Source: Atrichornis clamosus (Eukaryota > Chordata > Aves > Passeriformes > Menuridae). From it: a DNA stretch of 64,000 bases. A model generated the notes under the pieces. That model did no database searches and had not been told where the DNA came from. It saw only the letters and a list, made by a program, of their open reading frames with translations. The first letter of the stretch is position 1, and each line of letters opens with the position of its first letter. The stretch is from NCBI GenBank assembly GCA_013400975.1, contig WBMZ01012755.1, positions 1 to 64,000 on the forward strand, given 5' to 3'. Below, piece by piece: positions 1-12,132 of this stretch. The translations under genes were made by a program, and so were the position numbers.

Positions 1-88
1 CGGGCGCGCTGCCCCGGACGCCGCCGCCACCCGCGGGCGCCCATGGAAGAGCGGGGCGAGCGCTGTCCCCCGGCTCCGCGCCCCGGCG
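1..88 (+). other. HS3ST1: HS3ST1 exon 1 (5' UTR), left end not determined
   Basis: A consensus donor (GTGAGT at 89-94) follows GGCG at 85-88, and a strong acceptor lies just 5' of the coding exon at 8628. This matches the known arrangement of HS3ST1, in which a non-coding first exon is joined to a single coding exon. The exon has an ATG at 43 that opens a short upstream reading frame. The 5' boundary cannot be read from sequence and may lie outside the window. Confidence 0.65.
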
Positions 89-490
89 GTGAGTGACGCG
101 CGGGTTCCTCGGAGGGGATCGGCGCTGCGCTCGGCGGCGCGGGAAGTTTGGGGTGGACGCCGGTGCCGGCGGTCGTGGGTGAGCTCTGCCGCCGCCCGGG
201 GTCCGCTGGCGCTGCCGCCCAGCGCTGCCGCCCGCCCGGCACCTGCGGTGCGCGGGTGGGAGCCCCGCGGCCGCGGGAGGCGAGCGCCGCTGCGGGGCTG
301 AGGGGCGTCCGCCCGCCGGGCGATACCTGAGAGCCGTCCCCAGCCCCGGGAGGGACGCGCGGCGCTGCCCCAGCCAGCCCGACTCACGCAGTCGGGGTCC
401 GGGAGGCAACGCTGTCGGGGGGATAGGAAAGAAAGGAGGGGGGGAAAAAAGCAAAGTGGTCGGCAGCACCTGAGCAGGTGCGGCCCCTTG
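1..490. promoter_or_regulatory. HS3ST1: CpG island at the 5' end of HS3ST1
   Basis: The first 400-490 bases are very rich in G, C and CpG, and the composition falls abruptly to AT-rich DNA after that. This is the normal look of a vertebrate CpG-island promoter and first exon. The window starts inside the island, so the transcription start and core promoter may lie just upstream; I see no TATA box. The purine-rich stretch at about 410-455 marks the right shoulder. Open frames across the island are what GC-rich DNA gives by chance. Confidence 0.8.
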
Positions 491-3400
491 ACACTTTCTT
501 CACCTTTTTTTCCCTTGTGGCTAAATGACAAGCACACGTAAGGGCAGAGTGGTAGGGCTGTGGAAGCAGAGTGTCAGGGTGCGGGGTTCCTACCTGACAG
601 GAGAACACTTGCAGAAGCTCCGCGGAGCATCTTTGATACATTCCCTCGCTAAATGCCGGAGCCGGCTGGATACAGTGTGCTGAACTGGAACCTGGCAAGC
701 TACATAGGGCTGGAGGGCGCAGTGGTCTTTGGGGATTGGTCGGAGGGCAAAAAGCCTTAATTCGAGCTCATTTCTGTTTTGAAGGACTGGCACCCTAGAG
801 TAGTACAGCGAAGGCTTGGTTACTGCAGTTCTCGGTGTGCTTTCCAAGGATAAAGGTGTGTGCAGTTCAAATCTTTTGGGAGTAAAAAGATGCTGAGACG
901 GGTGGGTGGCAGCCCCCAGGTGGAAGAGTTCGGGTTTAGTCTTGTCTTCTAGCTAGACATTCAAAAGATCAGGAAGGGGCATACAGCTAAGTACAGGCAG
1001 TTCAATCACCTCAGTTGACTGGTAATTAAGGTATGTGATATTCTTCCTCTCTGTGTTAGTGCAGTATGTTGAGGGCTTTCCCTGTTTCAGGACTGTTCCT
1101 CTTTGGATACTGGGGTAAAAAAAAAAAATCTGTGAAGTTCTAGGAATATCATGTTGAATGGCATGGGGATAGAATGTCTGCAGGGAGCATCTTTCTGGCA
1201 CGAGAGATCCATGCAGTGCCCACTCCCACTGAGAGCCTCTGCAGTACATATGGCAAATGAAACATAGTAGAACAGGTTCAGCTTGGTGAATGCCTATGTA
1301 TTGTCTGGCTATCAAACTTAATTTGTAAGTATAAACATAACAACTGTTACAATTTACATCTGCCAGCATTTCTTGCACTCTCAAACAAGTGCATTTCCCA
1401 CATTGCTCAGAAATGATCACCTCTCAGTAAGAGCACAGTCACTGACAGCAACTTTAGCTGTCTCTTGCACATCCACCCTTTCAGTATTCACCCCGGTTTT
1501 TTCTCCTTTTTCAAAAATGGAGAAGTTTTTGGTATTACATAGCCAAACAAAACCTCTGGTAGGTCAGCAGCAAGATTGTGCATCTGAAGCAAAGGCAGCT
1601 ATTGCAGTGGAGAGACACCAGTTTGACAGAGCAAATTCCAACCTCAGGATTGCCAGATTCCCGTGTATGTCCCTCCCCTTGTTAGGATACTACATTGGTT
1701 ATTCTGAATAAGCCTTATGCTTACACAGAAATTACAGAAAAACAGAGTGAGTGGAAAACAGTTTTCCAATATACGCATGTATGTATAGATACATACAACT
1801 CTTCTGCTTTTCATTAGAGGAAACCAAAAACATTTTTATCAGTCTGACTAGCCTGGGATCTCTCCTTTCCCTCATTTAGAAATGCCACACAGAGCTCATA
1901 AAGATGTCCACGCTGGTGGATTTCCATGAAAAGTTTTGATAATGAGAAAAAGAAAACTGTAATATGCCAAAGCAGACCAAGATGGGAGATCCTGCTGGAT
2001 CATCTCACTTGTCACTCCAGAACAGGAGGGTTCCCTCCAGGTCACCATGTAGTGCTTTGCTTAGTAAATTGATTGGTTTAGCTGAGTCTAATACAGTGAT
2101 GACCTCACCAGTACGCACCCTGCTCCAGTGTTATTCTGAAAGCAGGAGGGTGAAAGACACAGAAATCTACTTGGAATATGAACTGAAATATTATTTGGAG
2201 GTTTGGGGTGGATTTTTTTTTTGTTTTTTTATTGTTTTAAATATCTTATTGGTATTTGAAACAGGGCCCACAGCTACAGAGTGGTAAGAAATTGCTTGGC
2301 AGAGGAAATGAGAATGGGATTGCTTAGTCTGCTGTGTTCCCTATTTTAATACATCCGGTTAAGGTGAGCCTTTGTACAGAAGGAGAGCAAGACAGGACAG
2401 AGCCAACCTTTCACACAGGTTGTTTTCTTGGAGACAGCTTTGATGAATTAGGAAGCAACTCCATTAACTGTGCCATAGATTTCTGCTTCCTAATTAGAAT
2501 ATGACCCATTTAGCTTGGAAAGTGGGGTGGGGAGTAATTTCTGGATTTTGAATTGAGCACTTGGGTTTATGGGGGGATAGAGAAGGCAGTGGTACAGTGT
2601 ACCCTCTTTATGAAAAAAATTGAATCCTGACAGGTATTTAAAAAATTGCAAGAAGGTAGTAAGGGGATTCCATATTAGCATTCAGTAGAAAAATTTCTGT
2701 GCATCCTGAGCTTTTCAAGTTTATTTTTATTCTGGTCCCATTTTTTTTTTTTTTACCTGCATGAGGTTCTCTGAAATCTAAGGTATTTTCTCTTCTAGAA
2801 ATTTTTATGATCTCTGAGCATGAAAGACTGAAATGATCCCTTCTGACCTTAAGAAAAAGAGTGCATGTTATATATAACCACAGTCTATTATAAATTTGCT
2901 GCCTTACTGCTCACACTGGAGCTGAACTCCTTCTTTAGAAGTCATGAACTAGTGGCCTATCTAATTTGCATAAACTGTATTTATCACAGCAGGTGCAGAA
3001 ATACAGCAGATTTCAGCCAAAAATACTTCCTACCAAGTCAACATTTCTCAGCTTGTGAAGTTCCCCTTCTCAAAATTTAGAGACTTTTTAAAGTGTACTT
3101 CTGAAGTCTTGGGGCTGATAGACAATATATCATTTTAACAGCACTGAAATTATGATTACATTTGTTAACATGCTGACTATAAAAGTTAAAGCCATGGTTT
3201 AAACTGTATTCATTGTGCAGCACTTTTATTATAATTTGGGAAATGTACCTAGACCATATCATCTAGGCACTGTAAGACATGTTCGTACAGTTACCTATGG
3301 TTTCAAATCACCTCTTATTGTACAAATGGCTTTTTTAATATATCGTGAGGTGATCAATACTTTATGTTCCTAGATATCTAAGCCTTCAGTAGTATGCAGT

Positions 3401-6220
3401 TCTGTTTAATTTATTAGACTTGGCTCTGTAGCACTCACTAATGTAGACAAGTACCTGTAGGTAATTACTGAAAACTAGAATTCGAGTATTTCATGGACAC
3501 CTGTTGTTTAAAACTTTTGTTAAAATGTGATTAAAAAACACATGTGTATGGGGAGCATTTCTTCATGAAGAGGGCATTGTGAGAGGTTCATAGATGAAAA
3601 TAGCAAAAAGCAGAATATATTTCCAAGAAAAAACATGTTTCATAAATTGAATTAATTTTTTTTAAAATAATTGTTCTTTTTCCTGTCCTGCTCTTGGCTG
3701 AGCTTTAAGTCATAGCTGTACTGGGAAGTTTTATGTTATCAGGATACAAAGTGGCACTTGAGCTCATATAAACAAATAAGGAATATATCTGATGGTGGAC
3801 ACAGTCTATCCTTAGAGGATAGGAATATACTGTTCATATAAATAGTTCTTGAAGAATTTCAAGTACACCACAATTGCTCTAGTTCAGGTTTTTTTAACAC
3901 ATCACTAATACAAGTGTTCAGAACACTGACTCTCTATCAGTTTAGAAAGTTGGCTATCTCAGTTAGAGGATTTTTTTTTTTCCCAGTGGAAGAAGCCAGC
4001 ATAGCAAATGTGTGGGTTGTACTGCACAGCTGGGTTTAAGCAGCAATGTTAGTCTTATCTTTTGCAGTACTGAATGCCCGAATATGTGCAAGGGAAAATA
4101 CGTTCCACAAACTGTCCTGAGGTTCTATCACATCTACAAGACTAAATATACTTTATAAGAATAGAATGTCTCACTCAGATTTTCAGCTCTTATCTCCCTC
4201 TACAGACAAACTTTAGCAACTGAACTATGGTTCTCATTCAGTCCAGACTCTGTTATTTTTTAGATGCCTGGGCAGAGATCTCTCCAGTGAAGGGATTCAG
4301 TTCTGCAGGGAGAGAAAGTGAGGACATCTGAAACCTAACCTGTTTGTCCAGTCCCTAAAGAACCAGGAAAACACAACTTCTCTTTAATGAAGGTGAAGTC
4401 ACCTGCATGCTTATGAAAAGGATGCAGTCTTACCTCTCCTGGTTGCTGTCCTGGTAGTAGCTGTGCCCCGTGAGCTCTGCTAAACGACTCAATGTGTTGC
4501 TGTGGGCTTTTTTGTGTAGTATGTCCACGTCAAATCTGCCAGAAGACTCTGCCTGGTGCCTACTGACTACCCTACAGACACTCCTTATGTTTCCTCCTAC
4601 CCACTTGGTCAGCTAACTCAAAGGTTCTTTGGGAAGTTCAGAGCTAAATCTAACTCCATCCTATTCCCAGCAAAAATGAAGTTGTCAGTCCAGAAAAAAA
4701 CTATGCTGTTAATGCCTATTAAACTAAGAAGTGTGTATAATTTCTAGGTAGTTTAGGCAATGTCATTGAGTGATGATAAACATACTGAAGCATTAATATA
4801 TCTTTGTAAATTGGTAAGAAATAGTAAGAAATCATAAAATAGTGACACACATTTCAAAGAGCACTGTAACATGCTCAAAAGTCAATGACATGGGGCAGTT
4901 GAGGCCTTCATACTACATTTACTGATGAGCATTTCTATTTTCAACTGTTACTATTGAAGAGGTTTTAACCATAAAGTCCACACTGAATCTTGTTGAATAA
5001 ACAGGATGGCACATTCTTCTAATTAATTGGAGAAAGCTGAAGAAAAGATTAAGCAAAAGCAATCAGACTTTTTGAAAAGTCTTGGTATAATCTTCAAAGC
5101 ACCATTTAACATAAACTGTTTCTTTTACAACCTGCTCGTTTACTTGTAGCAAATACAATAGTAATGACTGTCAGTTAAATTTTTTTGTGCTAATCTGGAA
5201 TACAAAATCATTGAGTGAAGTCATGTATGCTCTGCATGACTTGTGGATGCAGTGAAGAGAATTCTTAAAGCAGAAAAGTAACTTGGGAGAGTGGCTGCTA
5301 TAAACTCCTCAGTGCATGCTTATTGTTGTTGGAAGAGTTTTTCAGACCCACAAATTATAAAACTATGGTATATATGTTTGCATCATTTTATATAAACCAC
5401 TCTAATTCTAGACCCCAAAACACAGATCAACCTAAAGCATTAAAGAGGACTAAGAGATACAAGCTGAATGACAACCAATTTATTGCTTTATTCCTGAAGA
5501 CCACTTTTCCCACACAGCATGCATTTTATGCTGAATTTAGAGGCACAGTCATGTCCATTGTGTTGCATTAGTCTAACACAACAAAATAATTGATCCAGAT
5601 ATCAGGCCTATATAGTTTGAGAGAAACAAAAGGAAATGGAAAGAAAAGGCAGACAAAGCTTTTTTGCTTGCAAACAAAACAACAATAGCATGTAGGTACT
5701 CTGAATGGCATAATTACTGATATGGTTCATGGGGAGTGCATAAAATAAATGCTACAGATACTCTAGCAGTGTTCTGCAGTGGAAGATGTGCCCCAGCAAA
5801 TAGCTGGGGAGGAAAAATGAAGTTCTGTGTGTCTGAAACAGAAGATATTCCCATGTTATTCTAAGGTTTCATGTTGAAACAGAAAACGGTTGCTTTTCTT
5901 TATTTAGGAAAAGCTATCCCCTGAAAAAGTGTTTAAGAATGGGAAGACACTGAGGCAGCTCCACTGAGGCTCAAACACCTGTGTGAGGTGAGGCCCCTGG
6001 TACCACACTGTAATATCCCAAAAATCTGATTTCAGAGGTGGCAGCCAAAACAATAGTTGAGCTAGAGAGAAGAGATACTTTGCTGTGTCTTTTTCTCAAA
6101 AGTTCCTGTGCTGTACTCAGCCACAGAAAGGCTTGAATAAAAAAGTTGGCAACTGAGTAGTATGTAAACTAGGAATTACGAATTAACAGTCTTGATGAAT
6201 TGATATATATAGTTCATTTA

Positions 6221-6294
6221 ACAAAAAAAGGAAAAAGAAAACAACAAAAAACCTGCCCCAAAACAACAAAAAAACCCCCCAACAAAACAAAAAG
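6221..6294. repeat. A/C-rich low-complexity tract in HS3ST1 intron 1
   Basis: Runs of A broken by C and CC, including CAACAAAA-like units and a CCCCCC run near 6275. No transposon body is attached on either side. Confidence 0.6.
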
Positions 6295-8607
6295 TAATCC
6301 CAACCCAGCAGTGTGTTGTCACTATCTGAGACAAGCAGCTAAAATTTAATCTTTCCAGACAGTCTGTCAGAAGTTGGCTATTAGCACAGCACATTCCAGT
6401 CTGACTATTAAGAAATAAGGGTTTGTACCATTAGGCTTTAACTTCACTCCTTTCAATACAGTTCAACCTGTTCCTCTCTGGAATCCTATTATGCTTTTCC
6501 AATAAGGTGTTAAGACAACAACTCAGGCTTGCTATTTATGGAGCCAGTGACTTAAAATATACTCTGAAGTAAGTAGCTATTCCTTTAATCTGTGACCTTA
6601 AAATTCAGCAAGAGTTGATGTTTTGTTGTTCTTATGTACGGAGCTGCCCATCAGTCACTGATCCAGTCTGGCTGGTGCTTTATCCTTTGCTGCTGTTGCT
6701 GCTGAATGTGGTGGCAGCATAGCTCAGTGGGGACATCCACCATTAATTTACCTGTATCGAATTTTCTGTCACCCAGTGTCTCCCCCCATCAACACCCATC
6801 ATGTGGGGCTGTTAAGAGTATTTCGTGTTAAAACTGAAGTAGATTAAGCTGAGAATGATTAAAATGAATGGTGAGGACAGGGAAAGAGAGCAAAGACTAA
6901 TGATAACAGATAAAATGGAACTCTTTCAGCCAGAGAAAACAGTGGAAAAAAACAAATTCCTCTGCGAAGTTGTCTCACATCAGACATCACAGAACAGTCC
7001 AGGGCATGATCTGCCCGAGACAGGATATGCCCACAAGCTCCAAGCCTGTGGGCATACAGGGAGGCACTATTATCTTCACATCTATCATGACACTTTGCTT
7101 CCCACTCTTTCCAGCCTTGATTTCTGCTTCCTAACAATATTGCTGCCTTGTAGCCCTTTAAAAATGGAAAAAGGGAAAGCGCCGAAGTGATAATCAGTAG
7201 AAAACGTCAGGAAGCAGACCTGCTCCATTCAGGGTGGAGTCATGACCTCTGTAAATGCAAAGCTATCAAACAGAACTTTAAATCACTTAGAAACACATCA
7301 TTAGTCCTTGTTGCACTAGGACTTCGCTTATTGTGGAAAAGTCATTAGTTTCTTTTCAGATTCTCTGGAGAATTTCCAAAACCTAACCCTTGCATTTCCT
7401 CAGGTTGTTCGCATGTAATTTCATATTTCTGCCCTTGTTAGCTGGCACAGTATGTGCTGTTCCAAGCTTAAATTCATAATTACAGTAACCTACTAAGGCA
7501 AAGCAGTCAGGTGCTCAGCCATCATGGCTTCTACTTCTAAGTGGAGTTAGACCGTACCAAAGGCCACACCAGCCCTTCACTGAGGGTGTAAAGTCTTTGG
7601 AAGGCATTTTGATTCAGGGAGCCCGCGTACACAGCCTGCTTATAATGTAACAGTCTAACAGCTATACAATGTGCGAGACCCTTACAATTTCACTTCAAAC
7701 ATTGCATTAAAATACCCTGACCTTTAAAGGGTGTTCAGTGGTGGTATTTAGTAGTCTTTTTATAAAGTCTAAAGTTAGTTCTTTACATCACAGCAGCTTG
7801 CTGGCTAGCTCTTGAAATGACCTTCAGAAGTGTCCATTGTGTGTTTTCTTTCCTGAGTATCAGGACTGGAACCACAGGTCTTTTAGTGTTTTGTTGATTC
7901 AGTCATACTGTAGTCTGTGGTTTCATTCGCTTTCCTTTTTGCAGGGCCAGCGTGCATGCCACCTATTTTATCCTTAGAAACAGTAAGCACAAAGCAAAAA
8001 TTGACTTTACTTAAAAATGACACAAAAATTCAGCTTTTCCTTGGTCTGCTATTTACCCAGAGCTCTTCCTAACTTCCTCCTAGGGGAATGTTGCCTTTTC
8101 ATGTTGGACAGCTCTACCTGTATAGCAGAAGCCTTTTTCCCAAGAGGCTTGACTCCTAAGGTTGCTGTCACATGGTTCTTTGGGAGGCGGTAATTCTCAG
8201 ACATTCTACAAGACCCTCAGCTTTTAGGAATGCTCTTTTGGTCCAGTCCATACCTTTTCCTTTTTAGGTTTTGTTTCTAAGACAAACCTATTCTTGTACA
8301 TTGAAAAAACAATTCTCTTGTGATTGTGGTTCAACTCCAAGGAAATCGGATTTTAAAAAATAATAACTAATAATACTCTGGGTGCAAATGAAAGATTCAT
8401 AACATTCATGTCTCCTGATGACTGAAAATAATTGTCTTATGGCATTATTGCATATGCCTGTCTTTTAAAACATTTAATTACACCAACTTATCTATGAGCC
8501 TAGAGTTGGGAAAGCTAAAAAAGTTTGTTCAGTTATGAAAAGCAAAAGATATTTGCACTGTGGCTTTAGTAGTGGTGTGTCTGAATATAAGATAATGTGC
8601 TTTCTCT

Positions 8608-8628
8608 TTTTTCTTTTCCCTCTTTCAG
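8608..8628 (+). other. HS3ST1: Splice acceptor of the HS3ST1 coding exon
   Basis: A nearly pure pyrimidine tract of about 25 bases, beginning near 8601, leads into TTTCAG ending at 8628. Exon 2 then starts with CGAAG at 8629. Joining it to the donor at 88 gives a continuous 5' leader. Confidence 0.7.
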
Positions 8629-8684
8629 CGAAGTTTCTGCTTGAGAAATACGTGTTCACTCAGCAAAACAAAAACAACTTTTAA

Positions 8685-9719
<1,035 letters not shown>

Positions 9720-9990
9720 TGGTAAGCTTCAGAACCTATGTTCCAGTGTACAGTTAGAAAATTTTAAAAGGGCATTTAAGCTATTATTTATTTGTAAAAT
9801 CCATAAATACTTCTGTACAGTATTAGATTCACAATTGCCATATATACTAGTTATATTTTTCTACTTGTTAAATTTGAAAGCATTTTGTATTGTTTTTCAT
9901 GGTTGTTAACATTGTGTATGATGTGTCTATATGAAGAAACTAAATTATTTCATTGCGGAAGGTGCTCTCTTGAGAATGTGTTGTCTTTTT

Positions 9991-9996
9991 AATAAA
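9991..9996 (+). terminator. HS3ST1: Proximal poly(A) signal of HS3ST1
   Basis: AATAAA occurs 272 bases after the stop codon, preceded by a T-rich stretch and followed by a moderately T-rich segment near 10020-10040. It is the first canonical signal 3' of the CDS and gives a 3' UTR of ordinary length. Confidence 0.6.
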
Positions 9997-10015
9997 TAAG
10001 AAATTCATTTCAACA

Positions 10016-11847
10016 GAACCTTTCTGAATTATTTGAATACTTTGGCCTTCCTGGACTATTTCCTCTAATTGTTAACGAATATGTTACATTTTACCTTTCC
10101 ATTTTTCTTGGTTTAAAGTGTGGATTTATAATTTCTTTTTCATTTGAAAATATTGTTGTAGTTAACAAATTGTTCCATCCTGCTTTAAAAATTATTTCCT
10201 GTCAAAGTGGTGGTACTTACACATATTGGGAAATGCACACCCAAAGGACAATGGAAGTCTCTGTGTAATATGTTATATTAACTGCTATACTTACCTTCAT
10301 ATTTACTGTCATAACAAGCGCTCCTCAATTCTTTGGCAGCACAGTGCAGGTTTCATGGCAGATTTTTAAAGATTCTGTGGGGACCAGCTCATAAAATCCA
10401 GAGTTAGCTGCAGAAATATGGTCGACCTGAAAACTTCTTACAGTCTCTGAATGTATCTGTACTTTATAGAGAGGTAGGGTTGAGAGAATTTAAGCAATAT
10501 AGAGACTTTTTCAAGGCTGCTTTTGACTGTTCCTACATTTTATAGCACATTTATGCTTTACCTTCACTGAAAATGAACACTTACACCAGAAAAATTAGAT
10601 GGTCTGCATTTCAGGAAGCAGCAGCTTCATCCATATAAATATTACCACATTTTTACCCCATTTAAGGCTGTTTTCTATGAGTTTTCAGTCGCTTCATGGA
10701 ACTGAAAATTGCCTATGGACTACTGATTGTTTATTCTCCTTCCAAGAACCATGATGCCAGGTCTTGATTAGATGTGTGTTGTGGGATTAACTCAAATTTC
10801 AGGAATTTTCCTTGTATTCTATCTGCTAAAAATAGGAGTTAGGTGTTAGTACATCGGTAGAAATTGCAGCTGTCCTTATCTACAATGGTTATGATGTCTT
10901 GTTAACCATCAGTTTCTGGAATTAGAGTTAATCCTGTTTCCACACAAGGCTTCCTACAGTAATTTCATTCCAAGTTCCTGATTTTCATTTTATGATCTTG
11001 AGTTTAGTTGTCAAATGTGCAGTGGCAACTGAGTAAATGAGTAAATTTGAACTTGTAGCTGATTGTTACAATCCTTTATAAAATTAAAATGTAGATTCAT
11101 GAATTTTTTTCTGGCGAGCTCGTGCAAACTTGGGCACTATGACAAGGTGTCGTCTGGATGCAAATATCCCATATTATGCCTCTTGCATGAACATTTGCAG
11201 ATGCTGCCCCTCTCTCTCCCAGTCCTTGTGCACCTGCCCAAGCTGTATTCAGCCTCAGAGAGGTTGGTGGTGTTTTATAAAGCCTAAAATGAAATGGTAT
11301 TGTACTCAATAAAATATTTTCTGAATTGCATTTTTTCTTTCTCTTTCATTCTTCAGTTTCTAGTTTGGAAGACCAGAATTTAGGATTCAACTTCAGTTTA
11401 GATTTCAGTTAAATGTTACTTGAGAGCTTAGCTGTAGCCTAGTGGACTGATCTGAAAGCACTTGTTTACTACTGGATTGTGCCTGAATGATCCACTGCTG
11501 ACCCAGAATATGCAACAAGGAGGGAAAGTTTCTGGTGGCAGTAATGTCAAATCTTACATGAGGCAGATGCTAAAAATAACATAATTATGGTACCATCGTG
11601 TTCCTATTAAAGTTTTAGAAAACAGAAATTCAGGGGATTTTGTGTAAGGTGAAGCAGTATTTTTTTTTACACTTATTATCCCACTTCCTTGGTAATGTGA
11701 TCTCTGTAGGAGCCAGCTGGACCAAAGAGATTTTGGCCCAGACAAAAGGGTTCTCCCCTTAGTATAGTCCTGCCTTCGTTAGTGCCTCCCTACAGTCTCA
11801 GACTAAACTCACCAAAGTTACCAACTTTTCACTGAGAAAGGAAAAAT
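10016..11847. other. AT-rich flank or extended 3' UTR; no gene seen
   Basis: This holds no recognisable coding frame or repeat family. Open frames (74 codons or fewer, near 11063-11312) are short and unsupported. It could be an extended 3' UTR if the signal at 11308 is used. The segment at about 11700-11847 is less AT-rich and abuts the LTR, but I could not classify it. Confidence 0.5.
11308..11313 (+). terminator. Possible distal poly(A) signal
   Basis: AATAAA is followed within 25 bases by a strong T-rich run (about 11330-11350), which is a better downstream element than that of the proximal site. If used, the HS3ST1 3' UTR would be about 1.6 kb. No sequence feature proves transcription reaches here, so this is an alternative rather than a call. 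Confidence 0.3.
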
Positions 11848-11853
11848 ACTCCC
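11848..11853. repeat. Left target-site duplication ACTCCC
   Basis: Six bases directly before the TG of the LTR at 11854. They are identical to 12127-12132. Confidence 0.85.
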
Positions 11854-12126
11854 TGTCGCTGTTGAGCCACTGGCAGAGCGAAAGAACCAGACGAGTGCGG
11901 GTGAGGCAGGAAATCTGAATTTATTATTTAATTCTAAAACTTATATAGACTTTCCAAAGGTCGTCCGGATTGGGTCAGTTCATAACCTCCCCCTAGGCCG
12001 ATAGGCCAGGTAGAATGTCCATCTTTCCAGAGACAGTTTTCAATAACATCCAAGCTTTTATCTCTATTTACAAAACATAGAAGGAAGAAGAGAAAAGTTC
12101 CCGTGGGAAAGGTCTGTGTTACCACA
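11854..12126 (-). mobile_element. Solo LTR, endogenous retrovirus, 273 bp, 6-bp target duplication
   Basis: The element begins TGTCGC and ends CCACA, so it has the TG...CA ends of an LTR, and it is flanked by perfect direct repeats ACTCCC at 11848-11853 and 12127-12132. Read on the minus strand it begins TGTGGTAACAC, has a TATA box (TATATAAG, 11947-11940) and an AATAAA signal (11925-11920), then a short U5 ending at 11854. A 6-bp duplication is typical of class II (ERVK-like) elements and of several avian retroviruses. No internal retroviral sequence or second LTR adjoins it, so it is a solo LTR left by recombination. The intact 6-bp repeats argue for a fairly recent insertion. The family name is not certain. 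Confidence 0.85.
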
Positions 12127-12132
12127 ACTCCC
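12127..12132. repeat. Right target-site duplication ACTCCC
   Basis: Six bases directly after the terminal CA of the LTR at 12126. They match the left copy exactly. Confidence 0.85.

Larger units (their letters stand above)
89..8628 (+). other. HS3ST1: HS3ST1 intron 1 (about 8.5 kb)
   Basis: The intron runs from GTGAGT (89) to CAG (8626-8628). Apart from the CpG island at its left end it is AT-rich and I see no coding exon in it. It holds poly-T runs at about 2213-2235 and 2742-2753, an A/C-rich tract at 6221-6294 and a short run of TGC-like triplets near 6690-6712. The longest open frame inside (953-1420, minus, 155 codons) resembles no family I know and has no supporting features. No recognisable CR1 or LTR was found in the intron, in contrast with the DNA downstream of the gene. 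Confidence 0.65.
43..8684 (+). promoter_or_regulatory. Upstream ORF 1 of HS3ST1, split by intron 1
   Basis: In the spliced leader an ATG at 43 (CCC before it, G at +4: moderate context) reads through 43-87, uses base 88 plus 8629-8630 as a split Ala codon, and continues to TAA at 8682-8684, giving 33 codons. The frame is the same as that of the main CDS: the TAA sits exactly 25 codons before the HS3ST1 ATG, with no other stop between. Such a uORF would be expected to reduce initiation at the main ATG. The reading depends on the inferred splice junction and on transcription starting upstream of base 43. Confidence 0.5.

Noticed and set aside
89..330. Overlapping GC-rich frames of 60-70 codons in the CpG island
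   Set aside because: They start inside the inferred intron, directly after the donor, and consist of Arg/Ala/Gly/Pro-rich sequence expected from GC-rich DNA.
953..1420. 155-codon minus-strand frame in intron 1
   Set aside because: No recognisable domain or family, no splice or promoter context. Its length is possible by chance in a 64-kb window.
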